A stretch of DNA of 64,000 nucleotides, taken from NCBI GenBank assembly GCA_938007935.1, contig CALLMD010000029.1, positions 17,889-81,888 of the forward strand, given 5' to 3'. The notes beneath the pieces are model-generated. The model saw only the letters and a program-made list of their open reading frames with translations, was not told the origin of the DNA and did not search any database. Of this stretch, positions 29,338 through 38,223 are shown in pieces. A program made the translations under genes and the position numbers. The first letter of the stretch is position 1; the number at the start of each line of letters is the position of its first letter. Source of the stretch: an uncultured Hellea sp. (GTDB taxonomy: Bacteria > Pseudomonadota > Alphaproteobacteria > Caulobacterales > Maricaulaceae).

Positions 29338-30627
29338 TCAGACCGCTTTAAGACGACCTGAACCACTATCTTTATTATTCGTATTCTTTGCCGCTTTTAT
29401 CGCTTCTGAGATAGGCCGCTTAATTCCAGCATCTGACCGAGCTGCTTCAGCAGCGATCATGCTTTGACCAATACTTACGCCGCCAATCGCCGCATAACGC
29501 TCAAGCTTTTGCTTCTGAACCTGATTAATTTTACGTAGCGTATCAATATCTTCCATCGCCGCAGAGAATTTAGCATTTAGGTTCTCAAACTCCACTTTTG
29601 AACGTGCGAGAGCGCGGGCATTACGTTCGACTTCATCGGCTTTACCACGGAAACGTTGCTCATTACGGTCATTTCTCTCCCGCTCAGTTTCAAGCTGATT
29701 TCTAAGCGTAATAATTTCCTCATCGAAATGGCTCGACATATTGTCCTTGATACGCACTTGGGTATTGAGCTGCTCAATCCGGCTCTTTAGCGCTAAGGTT
29801 TCATCATCACGGCGCTTTAATGTATCATCATAGACATTTTTTTGTGTTTTTATATCATATTTAGCATTTTCCAAAGCCGCAGAACTCTCGAAAAATTTAG
29901 CCTTCATATCGTTGAAATCTAACCGTAGATTTTTAAGCTCAACAGTAGATGTATCACTGTCTTTAGTTTTACGCTCTAATCTTGACGTAAGCTCTTCAAC
30001 GCTTTTTTGAAGCTCAAGAACACGGTGGTTTTGCGCAGAAAGGTCTGCGGCTTGTTCCGCAACTTCATCTTGGAAGTTTTGGTTTGCCATTTGCAATCTA
30101 GCTAATGTTTCTTCTTTCTGATTAAGCTGGCTGGACAGCTGTTCGATGTCCCTACCCTGGCTAATAAGTTTTTCGTGTTCAGAAACTTCGCGATCCTTAC
30201 GCTGCGCAATTTCAGCTTTGGCAAGTTCAAATTGCTGACGCATTTCAACGTGCTGCCGCTCTAAGCTAACTAACTTGTTTTCTTGCTCAGAAGCCCAGCT
30301 TGTTTTCTGTTCAAGTTTTGTACGAATGTTATTTAATTCGGTTGAAAGTGCAGAGTTCTCACTCTCTAATCTGGCAACATGACGCAATCCAATTTCCATC
30401 TTTGAAATTGTCTTATTCAGAGCCGCCATGCGTTTGGCTGCAATTTGTTGCTGATCAGCCGTTGCTTTAAATTCTCCAGTCAAAAACTCTACAGAGTCTC
30501 GTGCCGATTGGATATCATCTGAACTTGCAGTTTTTCCTACAATAGACGCAGATTGCTGATATATGGGCTTTACGCCTCTTGAAATTTCAACACTGTCCGT
30601 TGATTTATCACGTTTAAAAAACTTCAT
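29338..30627 (-). CDS. Long coiled-coil protein, filament-like architecture, unknown function
   Basis: 429 residues. A short basic head (FFKRDKST) and about 30 disordered residues precede a nearly continuous heptad-rich rod from about residue 45 to 380, full of Glu, Gln, Lys, Leu and Arg. A short tail with IGGVSIGQSMIAAEA and a basic C-terminus follows. There is no signal peptide, membrane segment or Walker motif. The head-rod-tail plan and size resemble bacterial intermediate-filament-like proteins such as crescentin, but I see no diagnostic crescentin sequence. GGGGGGA lies 4 bases before the ATG. A CtrA box and a GANTC site are upstream, suggesting cell-cycle control. Confidence 0.85.
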   Translation of the reverse strand: MKFFKRDKSTDSVEISRGVKPIYQQSASIVGKTASSDDIQSARDSVEFLTGEFKATADQQQIAAKRMAALNKTISKMEIGLRHVARLESENSALSTELNNIRTKLEQKTSWASEQENKLVSLERQHVEMRQQFELAKAEIAQRKDREVSEHEKLISQGRDIEQLSSQLNQKEETLARLQMANQNFQDEVAEQAADLSAQNHRVLELQKSVEELTSRLERKTKDSDTSTVELKNLRLDFNDMKAKFFESSAALENAKYDIKTQKNVYDDTLKRRDDETLALKSRIEQLNTQVRIKDNMSSHFDEEIITLRNQLETERERNDRNEQRFRGKADEVERNARALARSKVEFENLNAKFSAAMEDIDTLRKINQVQKQKLERYAAIGGVSIGQSMIAAEAARSDAGIKRPISEAIKAAKNTNNKDSGSGRLKAV

Positions 30628-30669
30628 AAGTCCCCCCAGGGAAGGTTTGAAAATAATCAGGCGAAACCC

Positions 30670-30695
30670 GAATCATAATTTAACAATAGGTTAAC
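30670..30695. promoter_or_regulatory. CtrA box with adjacent GANTC (CcrM) site
   Basis: TTAACAATAGGTTAAC at 30680-30695 fits the full CtrA consensus TTAA-N7-TTAA(C). GAATC at 30670-30674 is a GANTC site, the CcrM methylation target. The pair lies 43-68 bases upstream of the coiled-coil gene start (30627, minus strand) and about 190 bases upstream of the M48 peptidase gene on the plus strand. Position favours control of the coiled-coil gene. The consensus is known from Caulobacter; binding here is inferred. Confidence 0.6.
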
Positions 30696-30884
30696 GATAC
30701 ATAAAAGCGCCTGACCAACAAGTTGAAAGACTGAGCGAAGCCCCACAAAAACTTCGAAATATCACTATAAACAGTCTAAATTAGCTCTTTGGGGAACTGT
30801 CATTTCACTGCATTGTTACCTCTGCTTAACTTGCAAATCAGGTTAAGACTAAGATAGAATTCGCCAAACATAGGAAAATATTGC

Positions 30885-32285
30885 TTGCCCCTTCCCTTTA
30901 TAAAATCTGTCACAGCTATGTGTGCCGCCTTTGTAATTTTACTGGCACAATCTCTACCAGCCTATGCACAATCTCTTTTACGTGACACTGAAATTGAAGA
31001 GACGTTAAAGGAATATACACACCCGATATTACGTGCAGCAGGATTAACCCCGTCAAATGTTGATTTGTATCTTGTTAATGACCCGTCACTCAATGCATTT
31101 GTAACGCGCGGACAAAATATATTCCTGCATAGCGGGCTAATCCTCGAGTCTGAAACGCCAAACCAACTCAAAGGCGTCATCGCTCATGAAGCCGGTCATA
31201 TAGCCGGCGGCCACATTGTCCGCAGTGATTACGGTAATCGTAGCGCATATGGCGCCATGTTAATTGCAGCAGGGATAGGACTTGCCGCAATCCTAGCCGG
31301 CGAAGGACAGGCTGGTGCATTAGTGCTTGGCGGGTCTCAACAATTTGGCGCTATCGAGGCCCTCGCCTATTCTCGCGTGAACGAGTCTGCGGCTGATCAA
31401 TATGCAGCCCAATATATGGAACGTACGGGGCAATCCGGTCAGGGTTTAATCGACTTTTTCGACAAATTCAGAGCGCAGGAAGTTTTATCGCAAGCAAGAC
31501 GTTATCCTTATTTTAGAGGGCATCCGCTTTCAGCTGATCGTATAGACGCCCTCAGGGAACGAGTGGAAGAAAGTGAATATGCCGTAAAACCCGATACGGA
31601 AGAACACCAATTCAGACTGGACATGACAAAAGCAAAACTCAGAGGCTTTTTAGAGGGGCCTCAACTTGTCTTCTCACGTTTCCCGCCAACAGATACATCA
31701 AAGCCAGCCCGATATGCGCGCGCTGTCGCGCATTTCAAAGCCGCAGACTTACGAAATGCGTTACGTGAAATTGACAGTCTGATTGCTGAAGAACCCGACA
31801 ATCCATATTATTATGAATTGAAAGCACAAATTCTTTACGAAAGTGGTCAGGGCAATAAATCTATTGAGCCTGCTAAACGCGCACTTGAACTCAAGCCTGA
31901 TGCCCCATTGCTAAAACTCGCATTAGCGCAGGCCTATTTGGAGTCTGGCGAAACTGAGAAAGTTAATATGTCAGTGGACCTCTTGAAATCTGCGCTACAA
32001 AGTGAACGACAAAATAGCTATATGTGGTATACTCTCTCCAGAGCCTATGGTGAGCTAAATCAAGAGGCCTTGGCGAAATATGCTACAGCGGAACAAGCTT
32101 ACGCCATTGGGGACGTACAAAGAGCACGCTCTTTTGCCCAGCGCGCGCAAAAGGATTTACCACGAAACGAACCCCAATGGCGTCGGGCTTCGGATATTAT
32201 CGTGATCTCAGATGCCGAGCTGGCTAAAAAGCGTAGCAAAAGAAGCCGCAGAAAACCTCTTTCCTTCCAAGTGTCGCGGAATTAA
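30885..32285 (+). CDS. M48-family zinc metalloprotease with TPR repeats (BepA-like)
   Basis: 466 residues. A signal peptide ends at about residue 28 (PAYAQ). The protease domain shows HEAGH at 101-105 as the zinc site and SRVNESAADQYA with the third ligand Glu. The C-terminal half (from about residue 270) is made of TPR-like helical repeats. E. coli BepA is a periplasmic protease/chaperone that checks outer-membrane barrel and LPS-transport proteins, and the same plan is seen here. The start is a TTG at 30885 with AGGAA 8 bases upstream; the first ATG would cut into the signal peptide. Confidence 0.9.
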   Translation: MPLPFIKSVTAMCAAFVILLAQSLPAYAQSLLRDTEIEETLKEYTHPILRAAGLTPSNVDLYLVNDPSLNAFVTRGQNIFLHSGLILESETPNQLKGVIAHEAGHIAGGHIVRSDYGNRSAYGAMLIAAGIGLAAILAGEGQAGALVLGGSQQFGAIEALAYSRVNESAADQYAAQYMERTGQSGQGLIDFFDKFRAQEVLSQARRYPYFRGHPLSADRIDALRERVEESEYAVKPDTEEHQFRLDMTKAKLRGFLEGPQLVFSRFPPTDTSKPARYARAVAHFKAADLRNALREIDSLIAEEPDNPYYYELKAQILYESGQGNKSIEPAKRALELKPDAPLLKLALAQAYLESGETEKVNMSVDLLKSALQSERQNSYMWYTLSRAYGELNQEALAKYATAEQAYAIGDVQRARSFAQRAQKDLPRNEPQWRRASDIIVISDAELAKKRSKRSRRKPLSFQVSRN

Positions 32286-32305
32286 ACAACAGCCACTTTA
32301 ATCAG

Positions 32306-32332
32306 TAAGCGAAACTTTACGTTTCCGCTTTA
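32306..32332 (+). terminator. Possible hairpin terminator after the M48 protease
   Basis: TAAGCGAAAC and GTTTCCGCTTTA around the loop TTTAC can pair as a stem with one bulged C. It lies 20 bases after the protease stop. There is no clear U-run, so function as an intrinsic terminator is uncertain. Confidence 0.35.
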
Positions 32333-32391
32333 GCCCTGTTAAAAATTAGCATAGAAGCACCAAATAAAACGATATCCGGATGGAGACACCC

Positions 32392-33123
32392 ATGAAAATC
32401 TTTACAGCGACAGCTATTGCAATCGCCTTAGCGGCGACATCAGGATGTGCAGAGGCAGGCCCCTCATCTGAACGCGACATGAAGCGCGCCGATGTTGAGC
32501 AAATTATTCAAGATTACCTGAAGGAAAACCCCGAGATTGTTCGAGATGCTCTCATTGAACTGGATAAAAAACAGAACCGCGCATCGATTGCGGCTGTTTC
32601 TGACGCCCTCTTCAAAGACCCGCGTGATATTTCTATCGGCCCAAAAGATGCAAAGGTCACAGTCGTCGAATTTTTTGATTATAATTGCGGGTTTTGCAAA
32701 TCATCTTCTGACTGGGTCAAAGGCGTTATGGATAAATATCCAAATGATGTCCGCATTGTCTTCAAAGAACTCCCGATATTAGACGGCCGAACAAAGACAT
32801 CTAAAAATGCCGCCAAAGCCGCCCTCGCTGCAGGTCGCCAAGGCAAATACGCAACCATGCATTTTTCGCTTATGGCGGAGCGTAGCCTTACCGCTGAACG
32901 CGTGCTTCAAATTGCTGAAAAAGCGGGATTGGATATCAAAAAACTCAAAGAAGATATGAAGGACCCGACCCTAGACCGTCAGCTCGAAGATGGCTTACTA
33001 TTGGCCAACCGTATCCCATCTCTCACGGGCACACCTTTTTTCGTCATTAATGATGACTTTATTTCTGGCGCTGACACCAACGCATTAGATGAAATGCTCG
33101 AAAATGCGCTAAAAGGCAGTTAG
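32392..33123 (+). CDS. DsbA-family thiol oxidoreductase, exported
   Basis: 243 residues from the ATG at 32392, preceded by GGAG at 7 bases. The N-terminal signal ends with ATSGC, which might be a lipobox, though Thr at -3 is unusual. Residues 30-70 form a helical region, then the thioredoxin fold with the redox pair CGFC (99-102) and the cis-Pro loop SLTGTPFFVI. The plan matches the DsbA/ScsC/BdbD-like periplasmic proteins with an N-terminal helical part. It should make or isomerise disulfides. Partner genes are absent. Its stop overlaps the convergent ProXp-ala gene. Confidence 0.88.
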   Translation: MKIFTATAIAIALAATSGCAEAGPSSERDMKRADVEQIIQDYLKENPEIVRDALIELDKKQNRASIAAVSDALFKDPRDISIGPKDAKVTVVEFFDYNCGFCKSSSDWVKGVMDKYPNDVRIVFKELPILDGRTKTSKNAAKAALAAGRQGKYATMHFSLMAERSLTAERVLQIAEKAGLDIKKLKEDMKDPTLDRQLEDGLLLANRIPSLTGTPFFVINDDFISGADTNALDEMLENALKGS

Positions 33124-33635
33124 GACGCCGTTACTTTTGACAGCGCGGCAAGGTCCAATATAATTGGATCATGCCCCGTCGCCTTAGAAAATTTAATCAT
33201 ATCTTCGCTTGAAATCGCAGTTGTCGCATCATTAAGAAGTGGATGAAAATTGACAATATCATGCCGCGTTAAACGCTGATCTATAACCAAAGTCACCTCG
33301 CAGGCATTATCATTGATAATTGAAAACAAGGTCACGGAGCCCGGCACCACGCCTAATTTGTCCAATAATGCCTCCGGCTTGCCAAAAGAGAGGCGCTTAC
33401 ATCCCAAGACAGGATGAAGCTTATTAATTTTAACGGGCGTATCACTTTGCGCGCAGATCAAAAAAAACGCGCCTGCTTTATCTTTCAAGAACAGGTTTTT
33501 CGTATGTCCCCCCGGCATATTTGCTTTAATCGCAGCGCTCTCCTCAACGGTAAAAACGGGCGCGTGATCCTGCGTCTTATGCATGATATTTAAATCATCA
33601 AGTTTTTGAAAAAGTTCTGAACGTGTAACTGGCAT
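33120..33635 (-). CDS. ProXp-ala / YbaK-type prolyl-tRNA deacylase
   Basis: 171 residues from the ATG at 33635. The YbaK/ProRS-editing fold is shown by FTVEESAAIKANMPGGHTKNLFLKD, here quoted in part as GGHTKNLFLK (42-51) with the catalytic Lys46, and by the GVVPGSVT loop. The family removes alanine mischarged onto tRNA-Pro. Its presence fits the ProRS at 5.6-7.0 kb, which lacks the editing insert. The specificity for Ala over Cys is inferred from the length and motif style. An upstream TTG would add 3 residues. Confidence 0.85.
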   Translation of the reverse strand: MPVTRSELFQKLDDLNIMHKTQDHAPVFTVEESAAIKANMPGGHTKNLFLKDKAGAFFLICAQSDTPVKINKLHPVLGCKRLSFGKPEALLDKLGVVPGSVTLFSIINDNACEVTLVIDQRLTRHDIVNFHPLLNDATTAISSEDMIKFSKATGHDPIILDLAALSKVTAS

Positions 33636-33731
33636 AGGTCTCAATTAAGTCTCATTTTAGATTTGTAAATACAATTTAAACCGAATCATCTATTAATTGT
33701 AATAAGGCGCGCGACAATTGTAGGAGTGCAA

Positions 33732-33902
33732 ATGTCAAAGTTGGAGAAAATACAGGCCCTAAAGCAGGAAATTTCTCGCCTGAAAAAAGCGAAGCAATCC
33801 CGTTTTGCGCGGCACATAGATGTCGCTAACTTGTTAGACGCAAGAGATAAATTAAGAGCACTTGAAATAGAAGTCCGCCTAACAATATCGGATACGCCCT
33901 AA
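33732..33902 (+). CDS. Small basic helical protein, 56 residues
   Basis: The plus strand from the ATG at 33732 encodes 56 residues beginning MSKLEKIQALKQEISRLKKA, all predicted helix with heptad-like Leu/Ile spacing and a net positive charge. TAGGAG lies 5 bases before the ATG, a strong ribosome site, and a structured hairpin follows the stop by about 50 bases. These are the reasons to call it a gene. I do not recognise a family. It lies just upstream of tRNA-Gly. Confidence 0.6.
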   Translation: MSKLEKIQALKQEISRLKKAKQSRFARHIDVANLLDARDKLRALEIEVRLTISDTP

Positions 33903-33952
33903 ATCTACAAACCTTCGATTTAGAAGTTTAAAAAACTACATAAAACTCAAAA

Positions 33953-33993
33953 AGCCGCTTGATAATCCCCCTGCATTGGGTCATATAGCGGCT
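33953..33993 (+). terminator. Hairpin between the small gene and tRNA-Gly
   Basis: AGCCGCT (33953-33959) pairs with AGCGGCT (33987-33993), and TGA/CCC inside can pair with GGG/TCA, giving a stepped stem. It is followed by CTTCT rather than a full U-run. It may end the small-gene transcript or be a structured leader of the tRNA transcript. Confidence 0.4.
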
Positions 33994-34036
33994 CTTCTGC
34001 CAAGCTCGCTTTTGTGGGCATCTACGCAAAATATGA

Positions 34037-34111
34037 GCGGGCGTAGCTCAGTGGTAGAGCATCACCTTGCCAAGGTGAGGGTCGAGGGTTCGAATCTCTT
34101 CGCCCGCTCCA
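34037..34111 (+). tRNA. tRNA-Gly (anticodon GCC)
   Basis: A complete cloverleaf can be read: acceptor GCGGGCG/CGCCCGC, D arm GCTC/GAGC, anticodon stem TCACC/GGTGA with loop TTGCCAA, T arm GAGGG-TTCGAAT-CTCTT (one G-U and one weak pair), discriminator T and an encoded CCA. GCC decodes GGC and GGT glycine codons. Confidence 0.97.
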
Positions 34112-34237
34112 TTTTGAAGTCCCAAAAATAAACGTTAGAACGTGATATTGAACCGAATTGGACGTTTTTGGTTGCACAGAAAATTGCGATCCCAAATGCG
34201 CGGTTATCTCTCGGTTACATGTAGGAATGACTGAATC

Positions 34238-34622
34238 CTAATTTAAACTGAGAGTAAATAGATTTTCAATATCATCTGAAACTGTATCACCAATTCCACC
34301 AACTGCAGCTCCTGTTTTGATTAACACACTCGCTTTTACAGAGCCAGCCATAGGAAATCTCGCGCCAGAAGTTGAAACTCCTGTCGACATTGGGGCGGGA
34401 GCGGCAGTCCCAATTCCAGCAGTAAACCTTGAGCAGAAGTTGAAACCGTAGTTACGGCCGGCTCCGCCATCAATTTAATCTGACCGCCATAAGCATAGAG
34501 CAAGATTATCTAGGTGCAGTTTTTAGGATTGTATTAGCTACGTTTAGACTACCTAACATTTCAAGGACATATTGAGCCTGTATCTTCATTTTCAGATAAT
34601 CCATAAACTTAAAAGACATCAT
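34238..34622 (-). pseudogene. Frameshifted gene remnant beside tRNA-Gly
   Basis: From tandem ATGs at 34620-34622 with AGGGA upstream, the minus strand encodes 38 residues (MMSFKFMDYLKMKIQAQYVL, then EMLGSLNVANTILKTAPR) and stops at 34506. The next frame continues sensibly (LYAYGGQIKLMAEPAVTTVS then TSAQGL) and a third frame runs to a stop at 34238 (MSTGVSTSGARFPMAGSVKA through SDDIENLFTLSLN). Read together, the pieces look like one small protein broken by two shifts. I do not recognise it; the Ala/Gly/Thr-rich C-part looks phage- or secretion-like. Its place beside the tRNA suggests an old integration. Three overlapping short genes are less likely. Confidence 0.4.
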
Positions 34623-34680
34623 ATGAATTTTCCCTGAGATAGCCGTTCATTTTTTACGCGCCTTAGGGTAGAGATTTGGC

Positions 34681-35667
34681 ATGAGACTCGACACGAATAC
34701 ATTAGGCCCTGACAGCCCGCCACCTTTAGGCCTTGCGCTTGGCGGCGGTGTTGCGCGCGGCTGGGCCCATATCGGTGCCATACGCGCTTTAATCGAGGCA
34801 GGTATTCGGCCTGATATTATTGCGGGCACCTCTATTGGCGCACTCGTTGGCGGCGTGTACTTAGCCGGGAAACTTGACGTGCTTGAGAAATGGGCGAGAT
34901 CGCTCAATCGCCGCCGCATGATGAGTTATATGGATGTAAGTTGGGGCGGCTCTGGTTTTATGCGCGGGGAACGCCTCGCGCGGGTTTTACGGCACTATAT
35001 GGGGGATCTTGAAATCCAAAATTTGGATCGGAAATTTGCGGCTGTGACCTGTGATCTGAGAACAGGTTACGAAGTCTGGTTACAACGCGGGGAGATTGTT
35101 CCCGCTATCCGCGCCTCCTATGCCCTGCCCGGTGCTTTCGAGCCTATTAAAATTGATGGACGATTTATGATTGATGGCGCGCTAGTCAATCCCGTGCCTG
35201 TTTCTGCCTGCCGCGCCATGGGCGCGCATATGGTGATCGCTGTGAGCCTAAACGGTGACGCTTTTGGACCGATTGGGAGTTCTCATGAGCTGGCTTTGGA
35301 TGATGAAGACGCTGCCGATCCGTTTGAGCTTGCGGCGCAATCACTTAATAAGCTGCGTCCTGATCGGCTCTTACTCAAAAGCATGATAGGTGATGGAAAA
35401 TCAGGCAAAGGCCCCAAAGTTGGCTCCGTCATGATGGGAACTCTCAATATCGTTATGGACCGTATTTCACGCTCTCGCCTTGCGGGCGATCCACCAGATG
35501 TTTTTGTGGCCCCGCGTATTGGGCATATCGGTATGCTCGAATTTACCAAAGCGGACGAGCTTATCGAGCGCGGCTACCGCGCTATGCAACATGAAATCCC
35601 TTTGATTAAATCCGTTATGGATGTTTTGGGTCAAATGCCGAGCGGTAGTAATGCGGATAAAAGCTAG
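34681..35667 (+). CDS. Patatin-like phospholipase / RssA-type esterase
   Basis: 328 residues. The oxyanion loop LGGGVARGWAHIG (about 20-32), the nucleophile motif GTSIG (about 49-53) and the catalytic Asp in DGALVNPVP (about 165) form the patatin Ser-Asp dyad. No signal peptide is seen, so it likely acts in the cytoplasm or at the inner membrane face as a lipid acyl hydrolase. The last ~120 residues carry a charged insert common in RssA-like bacterial members. Substrate unknown. Confidence 0.9.
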   Translation: MRLDTNTLGPDSPPPLGLALGGGVARGWAHIGAIRALIEAGIRPDIIAGTSIGALVGGVYLAGKLDVLEKWARSLNRRRMMSYMDVSWGGSGFMRGERLARVLRHYMGDLEIQNLDRKFAAVTCDLRTGYEVWLQRGEIVPAIRASYALPGAFEPIKIDGRFMIDGALVNPVPVSACRAMGAHMVIAVSLNGDAFGPIGSSHELALDDEDAADPFELAAQSLNKLRPDRLLLKSMIGDGKSGKGPKVGSVMMGTLNIVMDRISRSRLAGDPPDVFVAPRIGHIGMLEFTKADELIERGYRAMQHEIPLIKSVMDVLGQMPSGSNADKS

Positions 35668-35681
35668 CGAGGCTTGGCAAC

Positions 35682-37508
35682 CTACTTTACGCCGAAACTG
35701 GCCGCTCCCTCTTCGGCGGATAAACAGGCTTGACGAAATGTTCCGAACAAATCTCGTCCAAACCCAAGAACCTTGGAATTAGGGTTGAAGGAAACGGATG
35801 GACGCGCCTCGAAAATATTTGGATCAATATCAACATCAAGCACCCCAGTTGTCGCATCTAAAGTGACCATATCGCCATCTTGAATACGGGATAGCGGCCC
35901 GCCTTGCGACGCTTCTGGAGTCACATGAATAGCTGCTGGTATTTTACCAGAAGCGCCAGACATACGGCCATCGGTCACAAGCGCAACATGAAAACCTCTA
36001 TCTTGAAGAACCCCTAACGACGGTGTGAGTTTATGAAGCTCTGGCATCCCATTGGCGCTAGGGCCTTGATATCGCACAATAACAACGACATCTTTATCAA
36101 GTTCACCAGCTTCAAAGGCTTCAATCATGGAATTTTGAGTATTAAAAACACGCGCTGGCGCGGTGACTTTATGATGCTTAGGCTTCACGGCCGAGGTCTT
36201 TATAACGCTGCGTCCTAATTTCCCATCCAAAACAGAAAGACCGCCATCTTTGCTCGCGGGTGAAGCGGCTGTGAAAAGAACCTCTTTGTCCTGACTTTCA
36301 ACTGGGCCCTCTCTCCAGATGGCAACACCGTCTTTTAAAACTGGCTCTTGTGTATGCGCGCGAAGGCCTCGCCCCATAACCGTATTTACATCTTCATGAA
36401 GTAAACCAGCATCTAGAAGTTCTCGAATTAAAAGTCCCATTCCGCCTGCGGCATGGAAATGATTCACATCGGCCTGACCATTTGGATATATGCGGGTTAA
36501 AAGCGGCGTTAATTTTGAAATTGCATCAAAGTCGTCCCAATTTACAATGACCCCAGCCGCTCTCGCAATTGCTGGAATATGCAGTGCGTGATTGGTTGAA
36601 CCTCCCGTTGCCATAAGACCTACAATCGCATTGACGATGGATTTTTCATCTACGATTTCGGCAATGGGGATGTAGCTATCCCCTAAAGTAGTAATTTCAG
36701 AGGCACGCTTCACAGTAGCTTTGGTCACAGCCTCGCGAAGGGGCGTGCCTGGGTTAATAAATGCAGCGCCCGGCATATGCAGCCCCATAATCTCCATAAG
36801 CATTTGATTGGAGTTCGCCGTACCATAAAACGTACAGGTGCCCTGCCCGTGGTAACTTTCCATTTCGGCTTTCAAAAGCTCGTCTCGACCTATTTTACCT
36901 TCTGCAAAAAGTTGCCTGATACGAATTTTCTCTTTGTTAGGAAGACCTGAAGGCATAGGCCCCGCTGGCACAAAAATAGCTGGGAGATGACCAAATTGTA
37001 GCGCGCCAATTAAAAGCCCGGGAACAATTTTATCGCAAATGCCAAGATATAATCCCGCATCATAAGTATCGTGAGACAATGAAACGGCTGTACTCATGGC
37101 AATGACGTCACGAGAGAAAAGAGATAATTCCATACCGTCTTTGCCTTGTGTCACGCCGTCACACATAGCAGGTACCCCGCCTGCAACTTGTGCCGTAGCC
37201 CCGTTATCACGCGCTGCTTGTTTTATAATATCGGGGTAGTTTGCATATGGTGCATGGGCCGAAAGCATATCGTTATAAGACGTAATAATACCAATATTGG
37301 GCCACTTAGCGCCGACCAGAATATTTTTATCATGTAACGCACATCCCGCATAAGCGTGAGCCTGATTTCCTGCGTTCAAATGGCTGCGCGCTGGACCATT
37401 ACGGCGATTTGAGTGCGTTAATGACAAATATGCTTCACGTGTCTCTTTTGATCGCTTCGCAATTTGATCGGTGATCTCTTGAAGTTTTGGGTTTAGATTA
37501 TCGGTCAT
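35682..37508 (-). CDS. edd: 6-phosphogluconate dehydratase
   Basis: 608 residues, the normal Edd length. The IlvD/Edd core shows [20 protein letters not shown], read here in part as [10 protein letters not shown] (about 116-125), [11 protein letters not shown] and [15 protein letters not shown]. The Cys residues hold a 4Fe-4S cluster. It converts 6-phosphogluconate to KDPG in the Entner-Doudoroff pathway. It is last in the gapA-zwf-pgl-edd run, 2 bases after pgl. The aldolase gene eda is not in the window. Confidence 0.96.
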   Translation of the reverse strand: MTDNLNPKLQEITDQIAKRSKETREAYLSLTHSNRRNGPARSHLNAGNQAHAYAGCALHDKNILVGAKWPNIGIITSYNDMLSAHAPYANYPDIIKQAARDNGATAQVAGGVPAMCDGVTQGKDGMELSLFSRDVIAMSTAVSLSHDTYDAGLYLGICDKIVPGLLIGALQFGHLPAIFVPAGPMPSGLPNKEKIRIRQLFAEGKIGRDELLKAEMESYHGQGTCTFYGTANSNQMLMEIMGLHMPGAAFINPGTPLREAVTKATVKRASEITTLGDSYIPIAEIVDEKSIVNAIVGLMATGGSTNHALHIPAIARAAGVIVNWDDFDAISKLTPLLTRIYPNGQADVNHFHAAGGMGLLIRELLDAGLLHEDVNTVMGRGLRAHTQEPVLKDGVAIWREGPVESQDKEVLFTAASPASKDGGLSVLDGKLGRSVIKTSAVKPKHHKVTAPARVFNTQNSMIEAFEAGELDKDVVVIVRYQGPSANGMPELHKLTPSLGVLQDRGFHVALVTDGRMSGASGKIPAAIHVTPEASQGGPLSRIQDGDMVTLDATTGVLDVDIDPNIFEARPSVSFNPNSKVLGFGRDLFGTFRQACLSAEEGAASFGVK

Positions 37509-37510
37509 AA

Positions 37511-38218
37511 TTACGGCGCATAGAAGATTGATAATTGATTGGGCCTTAAACCCATTAGATGTGCAACGGGTAAATTCTGATCAAAGCCAGCCAAAACGGA
37601 GTCGATAATTTTCTTCTTTGCCTCTCCGGTAATTATCAAAATGACTGAACGACAAGCCGCAATTGCGCCATATGTTAAAGTCATTCGTTCTAAATAATCG
37701 CCAGTAACATCAGATTTCTGAGCTATAATCGATTGCACTAAATTCTTATTACTTGGATCTACTGCCGCTGCTAAGCCATCAGAATCAGGAAACCAAGAGC
37801 AGACATGACCATCAGTCCCCATCCCTAAGATAGCTATAGCATTTTTTGATGAAATTCTTTGATATGATTTGGAGACACTGGCTTGTGCACTCCGCGAGGT
37901 TTTGTGATTAGTCTTCATGCCCAAAAACTTTGCAGCGACGGCATAATTGGTTAAAAGGGTTTTCTGAATGAGCCGCGCATTTGACCCGTGGTTTTCACTA
38001 TCAACCCATCGCTCATCTACCAAGCCAACATTTACATCCTGCCATGATAGCTGTCGTTCAGAAAGCGCCTGATAAACAGGCCCAGGCGTGGAACCGCCTG
38101 ACAAAAACAATGATGTTTTTTGGTTTGAGTTTAAACTTTCTAATAGGAGCGCCGCTATTTTATCCGTCGCCGTATGATATAATAATTCCCTATCAGAAAA
38201 GCATTTATATGTATGCAT
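37511..38218 (-). CDS. pgl: 6-phosphogluconolactonase
   Basis: 235 residues from the ATG at 38218, which lies 5 bases after the zwf stop. A start at 38239 overlapping zwf would add 7 residues and cannot be excluded. [13 protein letters not shown] near residue 42 is the phosphosugar-binding loop of the Pgl/NagB superfamily, and VDERWV and [13 protein letters not shown] are the active-site motifs. It hydrolyses 6-phosphogluconolactone between Zwf and Edd. Confidence 0.92.
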   Translation of the reverse strand: MHTYKCFSDRELLYHTATDKIAALLLESLNSNQKTSLFLSGGSTPGPVYQALSERQLSWQDVNVGLVDERWVDSENHGSNARLIQKTLLTNYAVAAKFLGMKTNHKTSRSAQASVSKSYQRISSKNAIAILGMGTDGHVCSWFPDSDGLAAAVDPSNKNLVQSIIAQKSDVTGDYLERMTLTYGAIAACRSVILIITGEAKKKIIDSVLAGFDQNLPVAHLMGLRPNQLSIFYAP

Positions 38219-38223
38219 TGTTA

